Assembly: GCF_023101085.1 (NCBI RefSeq)
Contig: NZ_CP064703.1
Location: 7,502,001-7,566,000, forward strand
Origin: Bradyrhizobium sp. 170
GTDB taxonomy: Bacteria > Pseudomonadota > Alphaproteobacteria > Rhizobiales > Xanthobacteraceae
DNA length: 64,000 nucleotides
Direction: 5' to 3'
Translations under genes and position numbers: made by a program
The notes under the pieces: generated by a model
The model's input: the letters and a program-made list of their open reading frames with translations, nothing else
The model's database searches: none
Told to the model about the DNA's origin: nothing
In this document: in pieces, positions 34,835 to 45,300 of the stretch
Layout: every line of letters starts with the position of its first letter
How positions within the stretch are numbered: position 1 is the stretch's first letter

Positions 34835-35087
34835 GGCGAACCCTCCTGGTCTGCGGCGCGAGGTCGCGCCCCACCTGTGCCAAACGACGGCTCATTCTAG
34901 CTGAAAGCACGGGATTGGGGGACGTTTCACGCCGGGAATGAAGCGAAATTGATAAACCGGGAGATAACGGCGGAGGTCCCGGACCCGTTCCAATATGACC
35001 GCATTATCCAGCGTTTAGAAACTGGCGACGTTACCGGATGGTTGCCGTCTGGCGTGCCCGCCGGTTTCAACCGCGGGCACATCAGCG

Positions 35088-35354
35088 CTATGAATCACGC
35101 TTGTTGCGTCGTCGCTCGTTGGGGACGAACACGGCAAACACCTCCTTGACGCGAACGGCAGGCGTGACATCGCGGGTAAAGCGAAGCTCCACGGTCGTCC
35201 GGGTTTCCTCCACGCGAGGCGCGTAGAGCGCGCTGGCGTACAGCGATCCGTCAAACCGCAAATTGCTCTCGTCGTCGGTGAGATAAGCATTCGAAATAAA
35301 CAGAAAAACGAACAGCGTCGATCCTACGACGGTAAAATATTTGAATACGGGCAT
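35088..35354 (-). CDS. Small single-pass membrane protein, hypothetical
   Basis: This is an 88-residue protein. The ATG at 35354 follows AAAGGGAGAG. One hydrophobic N-terminal segment (YFTVVGSTLFVFLFISNAYL) is a signal anchor. A periplasmic part with DESNLRFDGSLYASALYAPR and a basic C-terminus (NERRRNKRDS) follows. I recognise no domain, though proteins of this layout are common in Bradyrhizobium. It lies between the fad operon and the LuxR gene on the same strand. Confidence 0.6.
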   Translation of the reverse strand: MPVFKYFTVVGSTLFVFLFISNAYLTDDESNLRFDGSLYASALYAPRVEETRTTVELRFTRDVTPAVRVKEVFAVFVPNERRRNKRDS

Positions 35355-35573
35355 TGGTACACAAGCTCTCCCTTTCTGGAAAAGGAGGGTGCACCACGCG
35401 CCACAAAAGCCGGGTTTAGACGTGCCCAGCTTTTGCCCAAACGGTTGGCCGCTGATTGCCAGATTGTGACGAATTTTAATGAACCGCCCGCGGATGACCG
35501 TGGACATCGGTGTCTCACGGAAATTCGTGTCGAGCCCCGCCAAAGCTGGCGAATAATCAAATTGAAAAATTGA

Positions 35574-36671
35574 TTAACGAGACAGCCTGTTAAGGAGCGC
35601 CACGAGTTCGCCCTGGCGATGCGTGCCGGTTCTGTTGAAAATTGACTTGAGATGACTTCGGGCTGTTTCCACCGTGACACCCAGTTCGGCCGCAGCCGTC
35701 TCCATAGAACTGCCTGTCGCAAGCTTTCCCGCCAAATTGGCTTGTGCCGGCGTGAGCTCAAAGACTTTCCCAAGCATATCCGGATTGACGGTCGCGGCGC
35801 CTTCGAGATCGTTTAGTACGAGCACGGCGCGCGCGCCAAGAAACGGACTTCGCGCCGCCGGCGGAACAGGTAGCGCCTTCAGCACCAGAGGCCGCTTGCT
35901 TTCTCGCCTTACGATGATCGGATCGAGGCGACAAGCTTGCAGGTCCGACGTCTCTTTAAGCCGATCGATCACTTCGGACAGTTCGGAATTGGCGCGGTTG
36001 TCGTGAAGCACCAGCCGATTGTTTCGAACGAGGATTTCGTGGCCGACATAGGCCTCCATCCGCCGGTTCAAGCCAAGCAATCCTCCATGGCGATCAATCG
36101 CCAATGCAGGTCGTTGCACGAGGTCAAGGGCGTTCGTCACGCTCAGGATTGCGGCCCGCCCAACCGCGGTGGAAAGCGTGGCGGCCTCAGTGAGGCTGTG
36201 CGAAAGCTGCGACAGCGCCTTTACCTCGTCGCGTTCGAACATTCCTTGCTTGGGGGTGCGCTGAATCGTCAGCCCCCATAGCGCCGGGCCGGCCTTGAAG
36301 CCGATCGCGGCAAACCACTTCAATCCATATCCGGCGAGATTTGCGTAGAGCGGATCCCGCAGCATCTCGGCTTCCGATTTGAACAAATCGGCATCCGTAA
36401 CTACGTCGGCACCAGCCTGAAGAAGAGGAACGCCTCGCGCAGCCCTTACGTCGGCCACGTGGAATTTGTTATGGAAGTAGTTGTCGAAAAACTCGGAGAC
36501 GGCTTCGGTCCTTGGAATGTCCTCGGTTCGCACATCGCCCTGGAGCATGGCCGCGCCTTTGGCATCAGCAGCCTGGCATATTTCCTCCATCAGTTCGGTC
36601 CAGACCAATGGGTCCAGGACGGCATCGCCGACGCGTTTGCCGGCATCCTCGAGCTTTCGAACGTCAAACAA
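35574..36671 (-). CDS. LuxR-family transcriptional regulator
   Basis: This regulator of about 365 residues has a C-terminal LuxR-type HTH: FELTPAQANLAGKLATGSSM, ETAAAELGVTVETARSHLKS, IFNRTGTHRQGELVALL. The N-terminal 300 residues have no receiver domain and are not a clear autoinducer domain; they may form a PAS- or GAF-like sensor. The start is uncertain: a TTG at 36671 behind GGGCGGGA fits best, while a GTG at 36788 would add 39 poorly conserved residues. No synthase gene lies next to it. Target genes are unknown. Confidence 0.8.
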   Translation of the reverse strand: MFDVRKLEDAGKRVGDAVLDPLVWTELMEEICQAADAKGAAMLQGDVRTEDIPRTEAVSEFFDNYFHNKFHVADVRAARGVPLLQAGADVVTDADLFKSEAEMLRDPLYANLAGYGLKWFAAIGFKAGPALWGLTIQRTPKQGMFERDEVKALSQLSHSLTEAATLSTAVGRAAILSVTNALDLVQRPALAIDRHGGLLGLNRRMEAYVGHEILVRNNRLVLHDNRANSELSEVIDRLKETSDLQACRLDPIIVRRESKRPLVLKALPVPPAARSPFLGARAVLVLNDLEGAATVNPDMLGKVFELTPAQANLAGKLATGSSMETAAAELGVTVETARSHLKSIFNRTGTHRQGELVALLNRLSR

Positions 36672-36894
36672 AATTCCCGCCCCCCAAAATTCCTGCCCCC
36701 TAAGACTCCATCGACCGGCCGAACCAGTCTGCTTGAGTTTAGCGAAGGAGCAAGCGCCGAGCCTCGTTTTGCAGCCGGAAAAGCACACCTAACAGAACGT
36801 GCAGAGAGGCTTGCGGTATCAAAACACCACTATTCCGGCAGGCTGGAGCTGATGATTCCTCGACTTCTGGCTGCGGACGAGAGGCTCTAAAATA

Positions 36895-36927
36895 ATCAAG
36901 CGTCGGCGGGTTGCACCGACGCTTGAT
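36895..36927 (-). terminator. Intrinsic terminator after the SMP-30 gene
   Basis: A perfect 12-bp stem (36895-36906 with 36916-36927) has a 9-base loop. On the minus strand it is followed by TATTTTA, so it ends transcription from the SMP-30 gene (stop codon at 36959). Confidence 0.85.
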
Positions 36928-36958
36928 CGCCGTATCGAGCAATCTGCAGAGCCAGTCG

Positions 36959-38206
36959 TCAACCCGGTCCTGCGCCTTGCGTTGCCGTATACACGGCGTA
37001 GAGCGACTGGCTCGCGGCCATGAACAGGCGGTTACGCTTGGGGCCGCCGAAGCAAACATTGCCACACACTTCGGGCAGCCGGATCCGGCCGATGAGCTTG
37101 CCTTCCGGCGACCACACCGTCACGCCGCTGTACCCGACCGCGCGGCCGGCATTGCTCGAGCACCAGACATTGCCATTGACGTCGCAGCGTACGCCGTCCG
37201 GTCCGCATTTCACGCCGTCGACCATGAAGTCGCTGAAGCGCTTGTGGTTGCTGAGCTTGTTGTCGGTGCCGACGTCGAACACGAACATGTCGCCCTTGCC
37301 GCCGGGGCCGGTATCGCCCGGCCCCTTGCCGGTAGAGGCGACGTACAGCTTCTTGTAGTCGGGCGAGAAGCAGAGGCCGTTGGGATCTGGCACCTGCTCC
37401 TCGGTCACCACGAGGTCGATGCGGCCGGAGGGATCGATGCGATAGCAATTGGTCGGCAGTTCGCGCTTGCCCGGCACGAAGCCGGCCGGCTGGCCGATCC
37501 GCGGATTGAGCTTGCCGCCGGAATTGCTCGGGCCGCCCGCAACATCAGGCTCGCCCTCATAGAGTTGCCCCCCATAGGGCGGATCGGTGAACCAGTAGCT
37601 GCCGTCCGGATGGGCGACGACGTCGTTGGGCGAGTTGAGCTTCTTGCCATTGTAGGAATCGGCCAGCACGGTCGCGGTGCCGTCATGCTCATAGCGCACC
37701 ACGCGGCGGGTGAGATGCTCGCAGGAGAGCTGGCGGCCCTGGAAATCGAACGAGTTGCCGTTTGAGTTGTTGGAGGGCGTGCGGAAGACGCTGATGTGAC
37801 CGTCGTCTTCAGACCATCGCATCTGCCGGTTGTTGGGAATGTCGCTCCACAGCAAATAGCGCCCCTGCGCGCTCCAGGCCGGGCCTTCGGCCCACAACAG
37901 CCCGGTGTGGAGGCGCTTGATCGCCGTGTTGGGCTGGGCGAGGTCGTTGAAGGACGGGTCGACCGCGATAATGTCGGGGTCCCAGAAATAGGTGGTCGGG
38001 GCGCCGCGCGGACTGAAATCGCGCGGCGGGCTGGTAATCGTCGACGGCGGCGCCACCGGACCGCCTTGCGCGCCGGCTTGAGGACCCCCTTGGGCCAGCG
38101 CGGCGCTTGCCCCTGCCACGGTGGCGCCGGCGCATACCGCCAGACCGTGGACAAGGGTTCGTCGTGATATCGTGGTTTCTGGATCGCGCTCTTCCGGGTG
38201 TTGCAT
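36959..38206 (-). CDS. Tat-exported SMP-30/gluconolactonase-like protein
   Basis: This is a 415-residue protein. A twin-arginine signal (ISRRTLVHGLAVCAG, about 13-27) leads into an export signal cut after LAQ or nearby. The rest is a six-bladed propeller of the SMP-30 family, with LLWAEGPAWSAQGRYLLWSD, LNSPNDVVAHPDGSYWFTDP and DPNGLCFSPDYKKLYVASTG, which carry the metal-binding Glu, Asn and Asp positions. Members hydrolyse sugar lactones. The ATG at 38206 has GGGAGG upstream. It is divergent from the esterase gene. Confidence 0.88.
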   Translation of the reverse strand: MQHPEERDPETTISRRTLVHGLAVCAGATVAGASAALAQGGPQAGAQGGPVAPPSTITSPPRDFSPRGAPTTYFWDPDIIAVDPSFNDLAQPNTAIKRLHTGLLWAEGPAWSAQGRYLLWSDIPNNRQMRWSEDDGHISVFRTPSNNSNGNSFDFQGRQLSCEHLTRRVVRYEHDGTATVLADSYNGKKLNSPNDVVAHPDGSYWFTDPPYGGQLYEGEPDVAGGPSNSGGKLNPRIGQPAGFVPGKRELPTNCYRIDPSGRIDLVVTEEQVPDPNGLCFSPDYKKLYVASTGKGPGDTGPGGKGDMFVFDVGTDNKLSNHKRFSDFMVDGVKCGPDGVRCDVNGNVWCSSNAGRAVGYSGVTVWSPEGKLIGRIRLPEVCGNVCFGGPKRNRLFMAASQSLYAVYTATQGAGPG

Positions 38207-38315
38207 CGCATCCTCCCAATGTCTGTGCCGACCGTTGATCCGGCCTGGCAACTTGAGGTTAATCCGGTCCGTGTCCGGTTGCGAGAGCTGGTTTTGATTC
38301 CACTCGCAGCTCAAG

Positions 38316-38328
38316 CTTGCAATGCAAG
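38316..38328. promoter_or_regulatory. 13-bp palindrome in a divergent promoter region
   Basis: CTTGCA and TGCAAG flank a central A, in the 280-bp gap between the SMP-30 gene and the esterase gene. Its place suggests an operator; no regulator is adjacent. Confidence 0.3.
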
Positions 38329-38486
38329 ATGTCATTACCTTTTCGAATTCATCTCCGTCGCTTGTTTGGGCAAGTGTCCAAGTACAAGTGCCGAAGTAGA
38401 TGCGAGCCGGACGATATGGTAACTATCGTCGGCCCGTCGAAGTCGCCGTCAAATCAATTGATCCGTCGACCGAATAAGAAATATCA

Positions 38487-39797
38487 ATGTGGACGCATAC
38501 TCATAAGGCACGACGTTGCATCGCTGCATCGCGCGCAGGACGAATTGTTATTGCAGCCGTCTCGGTCGCGATATGGACCAAGGCGATCGGGGCCAGCCAC
38601 GCGGCCGACGACCCCTCCCCTTCAGCGGCCAAGCTCGAGCGCATCACCGAATTTTTCAACAATGAGGTTGCGACCGGGAAGTTGCCGGGCGCCGTCGTGT
38701 TGATCCAGCAGCACGGCAGGCCGGTCTATCTGAAATGTTTCGGCGTCCAGGATGTCGAGACCAAAATTCCGATGACATCAGACACGATCTTTGCGCTTCA
38801 TTCGATGACGAAGCCGATCACCAGTGTCGCGGCGATGATGTTGATCGATGCAGGCAAGCTCTCACTCGCCGATCCCGCGTCCAAGTTCATTCCGGGGTTT
38901 GCCGATGCGAAGGTAGGCGTCAGTTCTGACGCTCCTGATGGTCAGTACGCTCTCAAGCTTGTCCCGGCAGATCGGCCGGTGACCATTATGGACCTGCTGC
39001 GCCATACGTCAGGCATCACGTACGATTATATCGGCGGCAAGCTCATCATGAAGGCTTATTCGGAATCAGGCCTTTTCGATGGGCGCTACAGCAACAAGAT
39101 GTTTGCTGACCGCATCGCCAGATTGCCTTTGGCGCGACAACCCGGGACGCTTTGGCGTTACGGGCACTCAACCGACGTCCTCGGGCGCATCATCGAAATC
39201 GTATCCGGACAGACGCTCTATCAGTTTGAAAAGCAGCACATCTTCGATCCGCTCGGCATGACCAGCACGAAATTCGTGCTGGAAAGTGACGAGGACCGCG
39301 CGCGGATGGCGGAGCCGCTGCCAAGCGATACCATCCTGAAGCTCGCCGAGGCTCAACGTCGCGCCCATCCGGAATGGGAGTCCGGCGGCGGCGGATTGGT
39401 CTCCTCCCTCACCGACTATGCCCGTTTTGCTCAGATGATCCTGGGCGGCGGGCAACTCGACGGCAAACGCTACCTTAGCCCGGCCGCATTCAAGTCGATG
39501 ACGTCAGACCATATCGGGCCTGGTTCCGGCGTTGCCCGGGACTATTACTACTTTCCCGGCGATGGCTTTGGCTACGGCTATGGGTTTGCGGTGCGCACCG
39601 ATCCGGGAAACGCCAAACCGCCACCGCCAGGTTCAATCGGCGAACTGAAATGGGATAGCGGCAGCGGCACTTACTTCGGTGTCGATCCAAAGCTGGACAT
39701 GATTTACATCCTGCTTGAGCAGACCCAGAACGAACGTGGACGCATCACACCCGCGTTCAAGAAACTGGTTTACGACGCATTTGCGACGGACAAATGA
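38487..39797 (+). CDS. Serine beta-lactamase-fold esterase (class C-like)
   Basis: This 436-residue exported protein has a signal peptide of about 40 residues. The active-site SxxK is Ser106-Met-Thr-Lys109 (HSMTKP). The second motif is Tyr225-Gly-His-Ser in RYGHSTD, where class C beta-lactamases have YxN; this form is common in family VIII carboxylesterases. WDSGSGTYF near the C-terminus fills the KTG-like position. An esterase or D-aminopeptidase role is more likely than antibiotic resistance. The start codon has only a weak ribosome site, so the exact N-terminus is uncertain. Confidence 0.85.
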   Translation: MWTHTHKARRCIAASRAGRIVIAAVSVAIWTKAIGASHAADDPSPSAAKLERITEFFNNEVATGKLPGAVVLIQQHGRPVYLKCFGVQDVETKIPMTSDTIFALHSMTKPITSVAAMMLIDAGKLSLADPASKFIPGFADAKVGVSSDAPDGQYALKLVPADRPVTIMDLLRHTSGITYDYIGGKLIMKAYSESGLFDGRYSNKMFADRIARLPLARQPGTLWRYGHSTDVLGRIIEIVSGQTLYQFEKQHIFDPLGMTSTKFVLESDEDRARMAEPLPSDTILKLAEAQRRAHPEWESGGGGLVSSLTDYARFAQMILGGGQLDGKRYLSPAAFKSMTSDHIGPGSGVARDYYYFPGDGFGYGYGFAVRTDPGNAKPPPPGSIGELKWDSGSGTYFGVDPKLDMIYILLEQTQNERGRITPAFKKLVYDAFATDK

Positions 39798-39819
39798 TCT
39801 GACAGCATCGCGTCTGCGA

Positions 39820-40812
39820 TCACTTCTTGTTGGCCGCTTCTCGCTCGATGAACGACACTTCCGTGCCCTTCTTCAGAAGCTTTGCCAATTTGTCGGCGTC
39901 CCAGTTGGTGAGGCGCACGCAGCCGTTCGACTCCGACTTGCTGACTTTCGATGGGTTGGGAGTGCCGTGAATGCCATATCCTTCCGCTGAAAGTCCGATC
40001 CATTGGGAGCCTACGGGATTGTTGGGGCCGGGCTTGATCTTGAAGGCTCGTTTGGATTTGACACCCTTGAACTTGTAATCCGGGTTGTAGCGATAATACG
40101 GATTTGCATCGATCGAGATTACCTTGAGGACACCGGTAGGGCTCGGCTTCTCCTCGCTTCCTACAGTCGCGGGAAAGAACGCGATCAGTTCGGAATTCGC
40201 GAAGGCCTTGACGGTTTGAGACATCTTGTCGACTTCGACGCGCGTCACCGCTGACTTGCTCTCCTTGATCGCGACGTTCATCACCGCGATCGTTTGACCG
40301 GCCTCGTCGAATTTCTTGCCGGGGTTGAGCGCCGCGAGCAAAGCCTCGCTCATGTGAAACCTTTCGGCGATGGCCTCGCGCGGGCTGGTGTAGTCCAGCG
40401 AGTTCAGGCCCTTCAGGTCTTCCATCTTTGCAGGCAGCTTCTTCAGGAACGGCCCTTTGACGTCCTTCTCCGTGATCTTGTAGTCGACGACGATCGGATC
40501 CGATCCGGTGCCGAGCAGAGCGCCCCAGAGTTCGGACGTCAGCGGTTGCTTGCTCACGGCCAGGCCTTTGGATTCGGCAAATGCCCTCAGCGCTTTTTCG
40601 GCGTTCTCGCCCAGCTTGCCGTCGATCTCACCGGGCGAGAAACTGGCGCGGTCGAGCAGCACCTGCGCCTTGACGATTGCCGGATTGATCTTGTCGTCGA
40701 CCGGCACCTTGCCCTTGAATTCAGCGTTGTTGATTGCCGCCGCATCGAGGCCCGCGAAGGCTGGAGGGGCCAGAAAGACGAGCAGCATCAGCCCTGCAAG
40801 CAAGCGGATCAT
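39820..40812 (-). CDS. L,D-transpeptidase (YkuD) with peptidoglycan-binding region
   Basis: This 330-residue periplasmic enzyme forms 3-3 crosslinks or attaches proteins to peptidoglycan. A signal peptide spans 1-20. Residues about 43-105 resemble a peptidoglycan-binding domain (LLDRASFSPGEIDGKLGEN). A LysM-like segment follows (REAIAERFHMSEALLAALNP). The YkuD domain has His282 (HGTPNP) and catalytic Cys298 in SNGCVRL. Many rhizobial ErfK-type proteins share this layout. It converges on the esterase gene, with 22 bp between the stops. Confidence 0.9.
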   Translation of the reverse strand: MIRLLAGLMLLVFLAPPAFAGLDAAAINNAEFKGKVPVDDKINPAIVKAQVLLDRASFSPGEIDGKLGENAEKALRAFAESKGLAVSKQPLTSELWGALLGTGSDPIVVDYKITEKDVKGPFLKKLPAKMEDLKGLNSLDYTSPREAIAERFHMSEALLAALNPGKKFDEAGQTIAVMNVAIKESKSAVTRVEVDKMSQTVKAFANSELIAFFPATVGSEEKPSPTGVLKVISIDANPYYRYNPDYKFKGVKSKRAFKIKPGPNNPVGSQWIGLSAEGYGIHGTPNPSKVSKSESNGCVRLTNWDADKLAKLLKKGTEVSFIEREAANKK

Positions 40813-40877
40813 TGGGCAATCTCCGAAACAACATGCAATAAGGATTTGGACGGGTTGGAGTTCCGTAAGCGGATGCC

Positions 40878-40961
40878 TAGCCCGGATGGAGCGAAGCGCA
40901 ATCGGGGGGACGGTCCGTCCGGAGAAAGATCCCGGATTTCGCTTCGCTCCATCCGACTACG
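40878..40961. repeat. Inverted repeat, GTAGCCCGGATGGAGCGAAGCG family
   Basis: TAGCCCGGATGGAGCGAAG on the left mirrors CTTCGCTCCATCCGACTA on the right, with inner CGGTCCGTCCGG. It is a close relative of the copy at 41620-41708; together they flank the flavin-reductase gene. Confidence 0.8.
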
Positions 40962-40974
40962 TTCGGGTAAACGC

Positions 40975-41598
40975 TTAATCCGGCCGGATCATCTCGAACA
41001 TGTTTTCCGGCTTGATCTCGAAGTAGTCGCCGCGGCGGCCGGCGCGGACGATCGGGTGCGCCAGCCCGGTCTGGTAGACGCCGTCCTGGATGAAGGCCTT
41101 GTCGATGTGCACGGCGACGACTTCACCCAGCGTCAGCCAGGCCTGCGCCTTGTCGCCATTGGCACCCTGCAACTGGATGATCTGCGTCACCTTGCATTCG
41201 AAAGCGACCGGGCTTTCCGCCACGCGGGGCACGTTGACGAGCTTGCAGGGCGCGGCCGTAAGCCCCGCGACCTTGAACTCATCGACATCGCGGGCAACGT
41301 GCGCCGCTGTCGCGTTCATCTGCTTCGCCAGATCCATGGTGGCGAGATTCCAGACGAACTCGCCGGTATCCTGGATATTGCCGGCGCTGTCCTTCCAGTT
41401 CGTCGAGGAGAAGCCGATGATCGGCGGGTGATAGCAGAAGGCGTTGAAGAAGCTGTAGGGCGCCAGATTGATGTTGCCGCTGCCATCGCGCGAGGAAATC
41501 CACCCGATCGGGCGCGGGGCGATGATGGCGTTGAAGGGATCGTGCTTGAGGCCGTGGCCGTTCTTCGGCTCGTAGAAATGCAGGTCTTTGGTGGTCAC
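40975..41598 (-). CDS. Flavin reductase-like (FMN-binding split barrel) protein
   Basis: This 207-residue protein has the flavin-reductase-like split barrel: DPFNAIIAPRPIGWISSRDG, NLAPYSFFNAFCYHPPIIGF and GEFVWNLATMDLAKQMNATA. Such proteins bind FMN and supply reduced flavin or act as oxidoreductases. A GTG at 41598 is used, with AGGAAA upstream. It is flanked by two related repeats and lies downstream of, and on the same strand as, the TetR gene. A monooxygenase partner is not present nearby, so its substrate is unknown. Confidence 0.85.
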   Translation of the reverse strand: MTTKDLHFYEPKNGHGLKHDPFNAIIAPRPIGWISSRDGSGNINLAPYSFFNAFCYHPPIIGFSSTNWKDSAGNIQDTGEFVWNLATMDLAKQMNATAAHVARDVDEFKVAGLTAAPCKLVNVPRVAESPVAFECKVTQIIQLQGANGDKAQAWLTLGEVVAVHIDKAFIQDGVYQTGLAHPIVRAGRRGDYFEIKPENMFEMIRPD

Positions 41599-41619
41599 GG
41601 CGGAGTTTTCCTTATTCTT

Positions 41620-41708
41620 CGTAGCCCGGATGGAGCGAAGCGCAATCCGGGGTCTCTCGCAAGCGGCCGCAGTCGCCCCGGATTACGCTTCGCTCCATCC
41701 GGGCTACG
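41620..41708. repeat. Inverted repeat, GTAGCCCGGATGGAGCGAAGCG family
   Basis: CGTAGCCCGGATGGAGCGAA and TTCGCTCCATCCGGGCTACG are perfect mirror arms, with inner ATCCGGGG/CCCCGGAT. It lies between the TetR gene and the flavin-reductase gene and could end the efflux operon transcript. Confidence 0.88.
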
Positions 41709-41741
41709 CAGTCAGGGAAAGCCGGTCAAGTGACGATGAGT

Positions 41742-42350
41742 TTAATTCGCCTTGCCGCGCGGCGAGAGGCCGGCAATGACGAAATCGATCATTTCGTCGA
41801 TCGTGGGACCCGGCTTGGTGGCGCATTGCGCGATCATCTGCGGGTGGAAGAACCGCATCATCGCGGTGCAGGCGCAGAGCGAGGCCAGTTGCAGGTCGGG
41901 AGCTTCGAATTCGCCGGAGGCGGCCCCTTGAGCGATCACCAGGCCGAGGGTCGCGGCGATACACTCCATATGGGCGACGCAGACGTCCCAGTCCTCCTGC
42001 ATCGCGATCTCGACCATCTCGTGCAGTTTGGAGTCACCGACATAGCGCTCGGTGTTCATGCGGTGGATGGTCTTGATCATCTCGCGGAGGCGGACCGACG
42101 CCGGACCGGAGGCCTGCGCGATCCGCTGCGCCTCAACCTCGACCTCGCCCATCAGGGTTCGCGCCACGCCCTCGTGGATCGACTTCTTCGAATCGAAGAA
42201 GCGATAGACGTTGGCGGGGCTCATTTTGAGCTCCTTGGCGATGTCGGCGACCGTCGTCTTCTGGTAGCCGATCTGCCGGAACAGACGCTCCGCCACCACG
42301 AGAATCCTTTCCCGGGTGTCAGTCTCGATGTGCTCCGAAATCAGCGTCAT
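41742..42350 (-). CDS. TetR-family repressor of the RND efflux operon
   Basis: This 202-residue regulator has an N-terminal TetR HTH (RILVVAERLFRQIGYQKTTV, then KMSPANVYRFFDSKKSI) and a helical ligand domain. The ATG at 42350 follows GAGAG and lies 19 bp after the RND stop codon; the gene is probably transcribed with the pump. It is the natural candidate to bind the palindrome at 46849-46872 upstream of the operon. Drug or metabolite ligands cannot be predicted. Confidence 0.87.
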   Translation of the reverse strand: MTLISEHIETDTRERILVVAERLFRQIGYQKTTVADIAKELKMSPANVYRFFDSKKSIHEGVARTLMGEVEVEAQRIAQASGPASVRLREMIKTIHRMNTERYVGDSKLHEMVEIAMQEDWDVCVAHMECIAATLGLVIAQGAASGEFEAPDLQLASLCACTAMMRFFHPQMIAQCATKPGPTIDEMIDFVIAGLSPRGKAN

Positions 42351-42369
42351 GTCAGCTCTCAATGTTCAA

Positions 42370-45300
42370 TTATTCTGCGGCATCGGCAAGCGGAATTGCG
42401 CGCGGGCCCTTGATCTGATGTTGCGGCGCAAGATCAGGCTGCCCGGCCTGGCCGCTTTCTTCCAGGCTCTTCCTGAACCACAGGGCATAGAGGCCCGGCA
42501 GGTACAGCAGGGTCAGGAAGGTTGCAACGAACAAACCGCCCATGATGGTGATCGCCATCGGCCCCCAGAAGGCGGAGCGCGACAGCGGGATCATGGCCAG
42601 AATCGCCGCCAGCGCCGTCAGCACCACCGGGCGGGCACGCCGGACGGTGGCTTCGACGATGGCTTCCTTGCGCGTCAGGCCCTGGGAAACGTCGGCCTCG
42701 ATCTGGTCGACCAAAATCACCGCGTTGCGCATGATCATGCCGGCCAGCGCGATCAGCCCGAGCAGCGCCACGAAGCCGAACGGCTGGTTCGCAATGTTGA
42801 GGCCGAGCGAGGCGCCGACGATGCCGAGCGGCGCCGTCAGGAACACCAGGATCAGGCGTGAGAAGCTCTGCAGCTGGATCATCAAGAGCGTCAGCATCAC
42901 CAGCATCATCAGCGGAAACAGCACCGCGATCGAGGCGTTGCCTTTGGCGGATTCCTCGAATGCGCCGCCCGGCTCGATCCGGTAGGCCGGCTCGAGGTGA
43001 TCGCGGATTTCCTGCAGCTTCGGCCAGATCTGGTTGGTGACATCGGGCGCCTGCACGCCGTCGACGACGTCGGTCCGCACCGTAATCGCCATGTCGCGGT
43101 TACGCCGCCACATGATCGGCTCCTCATGCGCATATTCGATCCTGGCGATCTGCTGCAGCGGCACAGCGACGCCGTTGCGCGAGGTCACGGTGAGGTCGCC
43201 GACGCGGCCGAGATCGAGCCGTTCGGACGGCACCGCGCGCGCGACCACGCCGACCTTCTCGATGCCGTCGCGGATCGTCGTGACCGGCGCGCCAGAGATC
43301 AGCATGGCGAGCGCCTGCGAGACGTCCTGCGGGGTGAGGCCGAGCGCGCGGGCGCGGTCCTGATCCACCACGAGCTTCAGGTAAGGCGACTGCTCGTTCC
43401 AGTCGAGCTGGGGCTCCTGCACGTTGGGGTTCTGCCGCACCACGTCGCGCACCTTGTAGGCGATGTCGCGCACGGTGTTGGGGTCGGGGCCGATCACGCG
43501 GAACTGGACCGGGAAGCCGACCGGCGGACCGAAATTGAAACGATCGATGCGGACGCGCGCTTCGGTCAGCTCGCCCCCGGCGACCGCCTTCTCCAGCCGC
43601 GCCTTGATCCGCTCGCGCGCGTCGACGTCCTTGGAGACGATCACGATCTCGGCGAAGGCTTCGTTCGGCAGCTGCGGATTGAGGCCCAACCAAAAGCGCG
43701 GCGAACCCTGACCGACATAGGAGGTGTAGGTTGCGATGTCCTTGTCGTCCTTCAGCAGCGCCTCGGCCTTCTTGACGGACTTCTCCGTGACGTTGAACGC
43801 GGTGCCTTCCGGCAGGCGCAACTGCAGGAACAGTTCGGGCCGCTCCGATAGCGGGAAGAACTGCTGCTGCACATTACCGAAGCCGACGATCGAGAGCACG
43901 AACACGCCGACGGTCGCCAGCACCACCTTGATCCGGTGGTCGACGCACCACTGCACCATGCTGCGCAGGATGCGATAGATCCGCGTCTCGTAGACCGCAT
44001 GCGGATCGTGGTTGTGGTGGACCTTGATGTTCGGCAGCAGCTTGACGCCGATATAGGGCGTGAAGATCACCGCGACGAACCAGGAGGCGACCAGCGCGAT
44101 CGCCACGATCCAGAAGATGCCGCCGGCATATTCGCCGACCGCCGAATTGGCAAAGCCGATGGGGAGGAAGCCAGCGGCCGTGACCAGCGTTCCCGTGAGC
44201 ATCGGAAACGCAGTTGATTCCCAGGCAAAGGACGCCGCGCGGACGCGGTCCCAGCCCTGTTCCATCTTCACCACCATCATCTCGACCGCGATGATCGCGT
44301 CGTCGACCAGGAGGCCGAGCGCGATGATCAGCGCGCCGAGCGTGATGCGATGCAGATCGATCGACATCGCGCTCATGACGACGAAGACAATCGCCAGCAC
44401 CAGCGGCACGGACATCGCCACCACGATGCCGGTGCGCCAGCCGAGCGCCACGAAGGAGACGAACAGCACGATCGCCAAGGCCTCGAGGAAGGACTTCACG
44501 AACTCGCCGACGGCGTGCTCGACCACCTTCGGCTGGTCGGCGATCTGCTCGACATTGATGCCCTGCGGCACGGCCTTCATAAAGTCGGCGGTCGCCTTCT
44601 CGACCTCCTTGCCGAGTTCGAGGATGTTGGCGCCCTTGGCGGTGACCACGCCGATGCCGAGCGCGGGCTTGCCTTCCTGACGGGCGACGAAAGTCGGGGG
44701 ATCGACAAAACCGTGGGTGACGGTGGCGATGTCGCCGAGCCGGAACACGCGGCCGTTGCTCTCGACCGGGCTCTCGGCGACGGCCTTGACGCCATCGAGC
44801 GCGCCGGTGACGCGCAGCGGCACGCGCTGCGAGGAGGTTTCCACCGTACCTGCCGGAGTGACGTTGTTCTGCTTGGCGAGCGAATCGAACAGCGCCTGCG
44901 GCGTGATGCCGAGCGTCGCCAGCTTGGCGTGGGAGAATTCGACGAAGATGCGCTCGTCCTGGGCGCCGTAGAGATTGACCTTGGTGACGCCTTGCACCTT
45001 CAACAGCCGCTGCCGCATGCCTTCGGCGGCCTTCTTCAACTGCGCATAGTCGGCGCCGTCGCCGGTCATCATGTAGAGAATGGAATCGACGTCGGAGAAT
45101 TCGTCGTTGACGGTCGGACCGAGCAGACCTGAGGGCAACTGGCCCTGCACGTCCACCAGCTTCTTGCGCAGCAGATAGAACAGGTAGGGCACATCCTTGG
45201 GCGGGGTCGAATCCTTGAATGTGAGCTGCATCGCCGTGAACGACGGCTTGGAATAGGTCTGCACCTTCTCGAAGTACGGCAGTTCCTGCAGCTTCTTCTC

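Noticed and set aside
38487..39797. Antibiotic-resistance beta-lactamase
   Set aside because: The YGHS second motif and overall pattern fit family VIII esterases and penicillin-binding-like hydrolases better than class C resistance enzymes.
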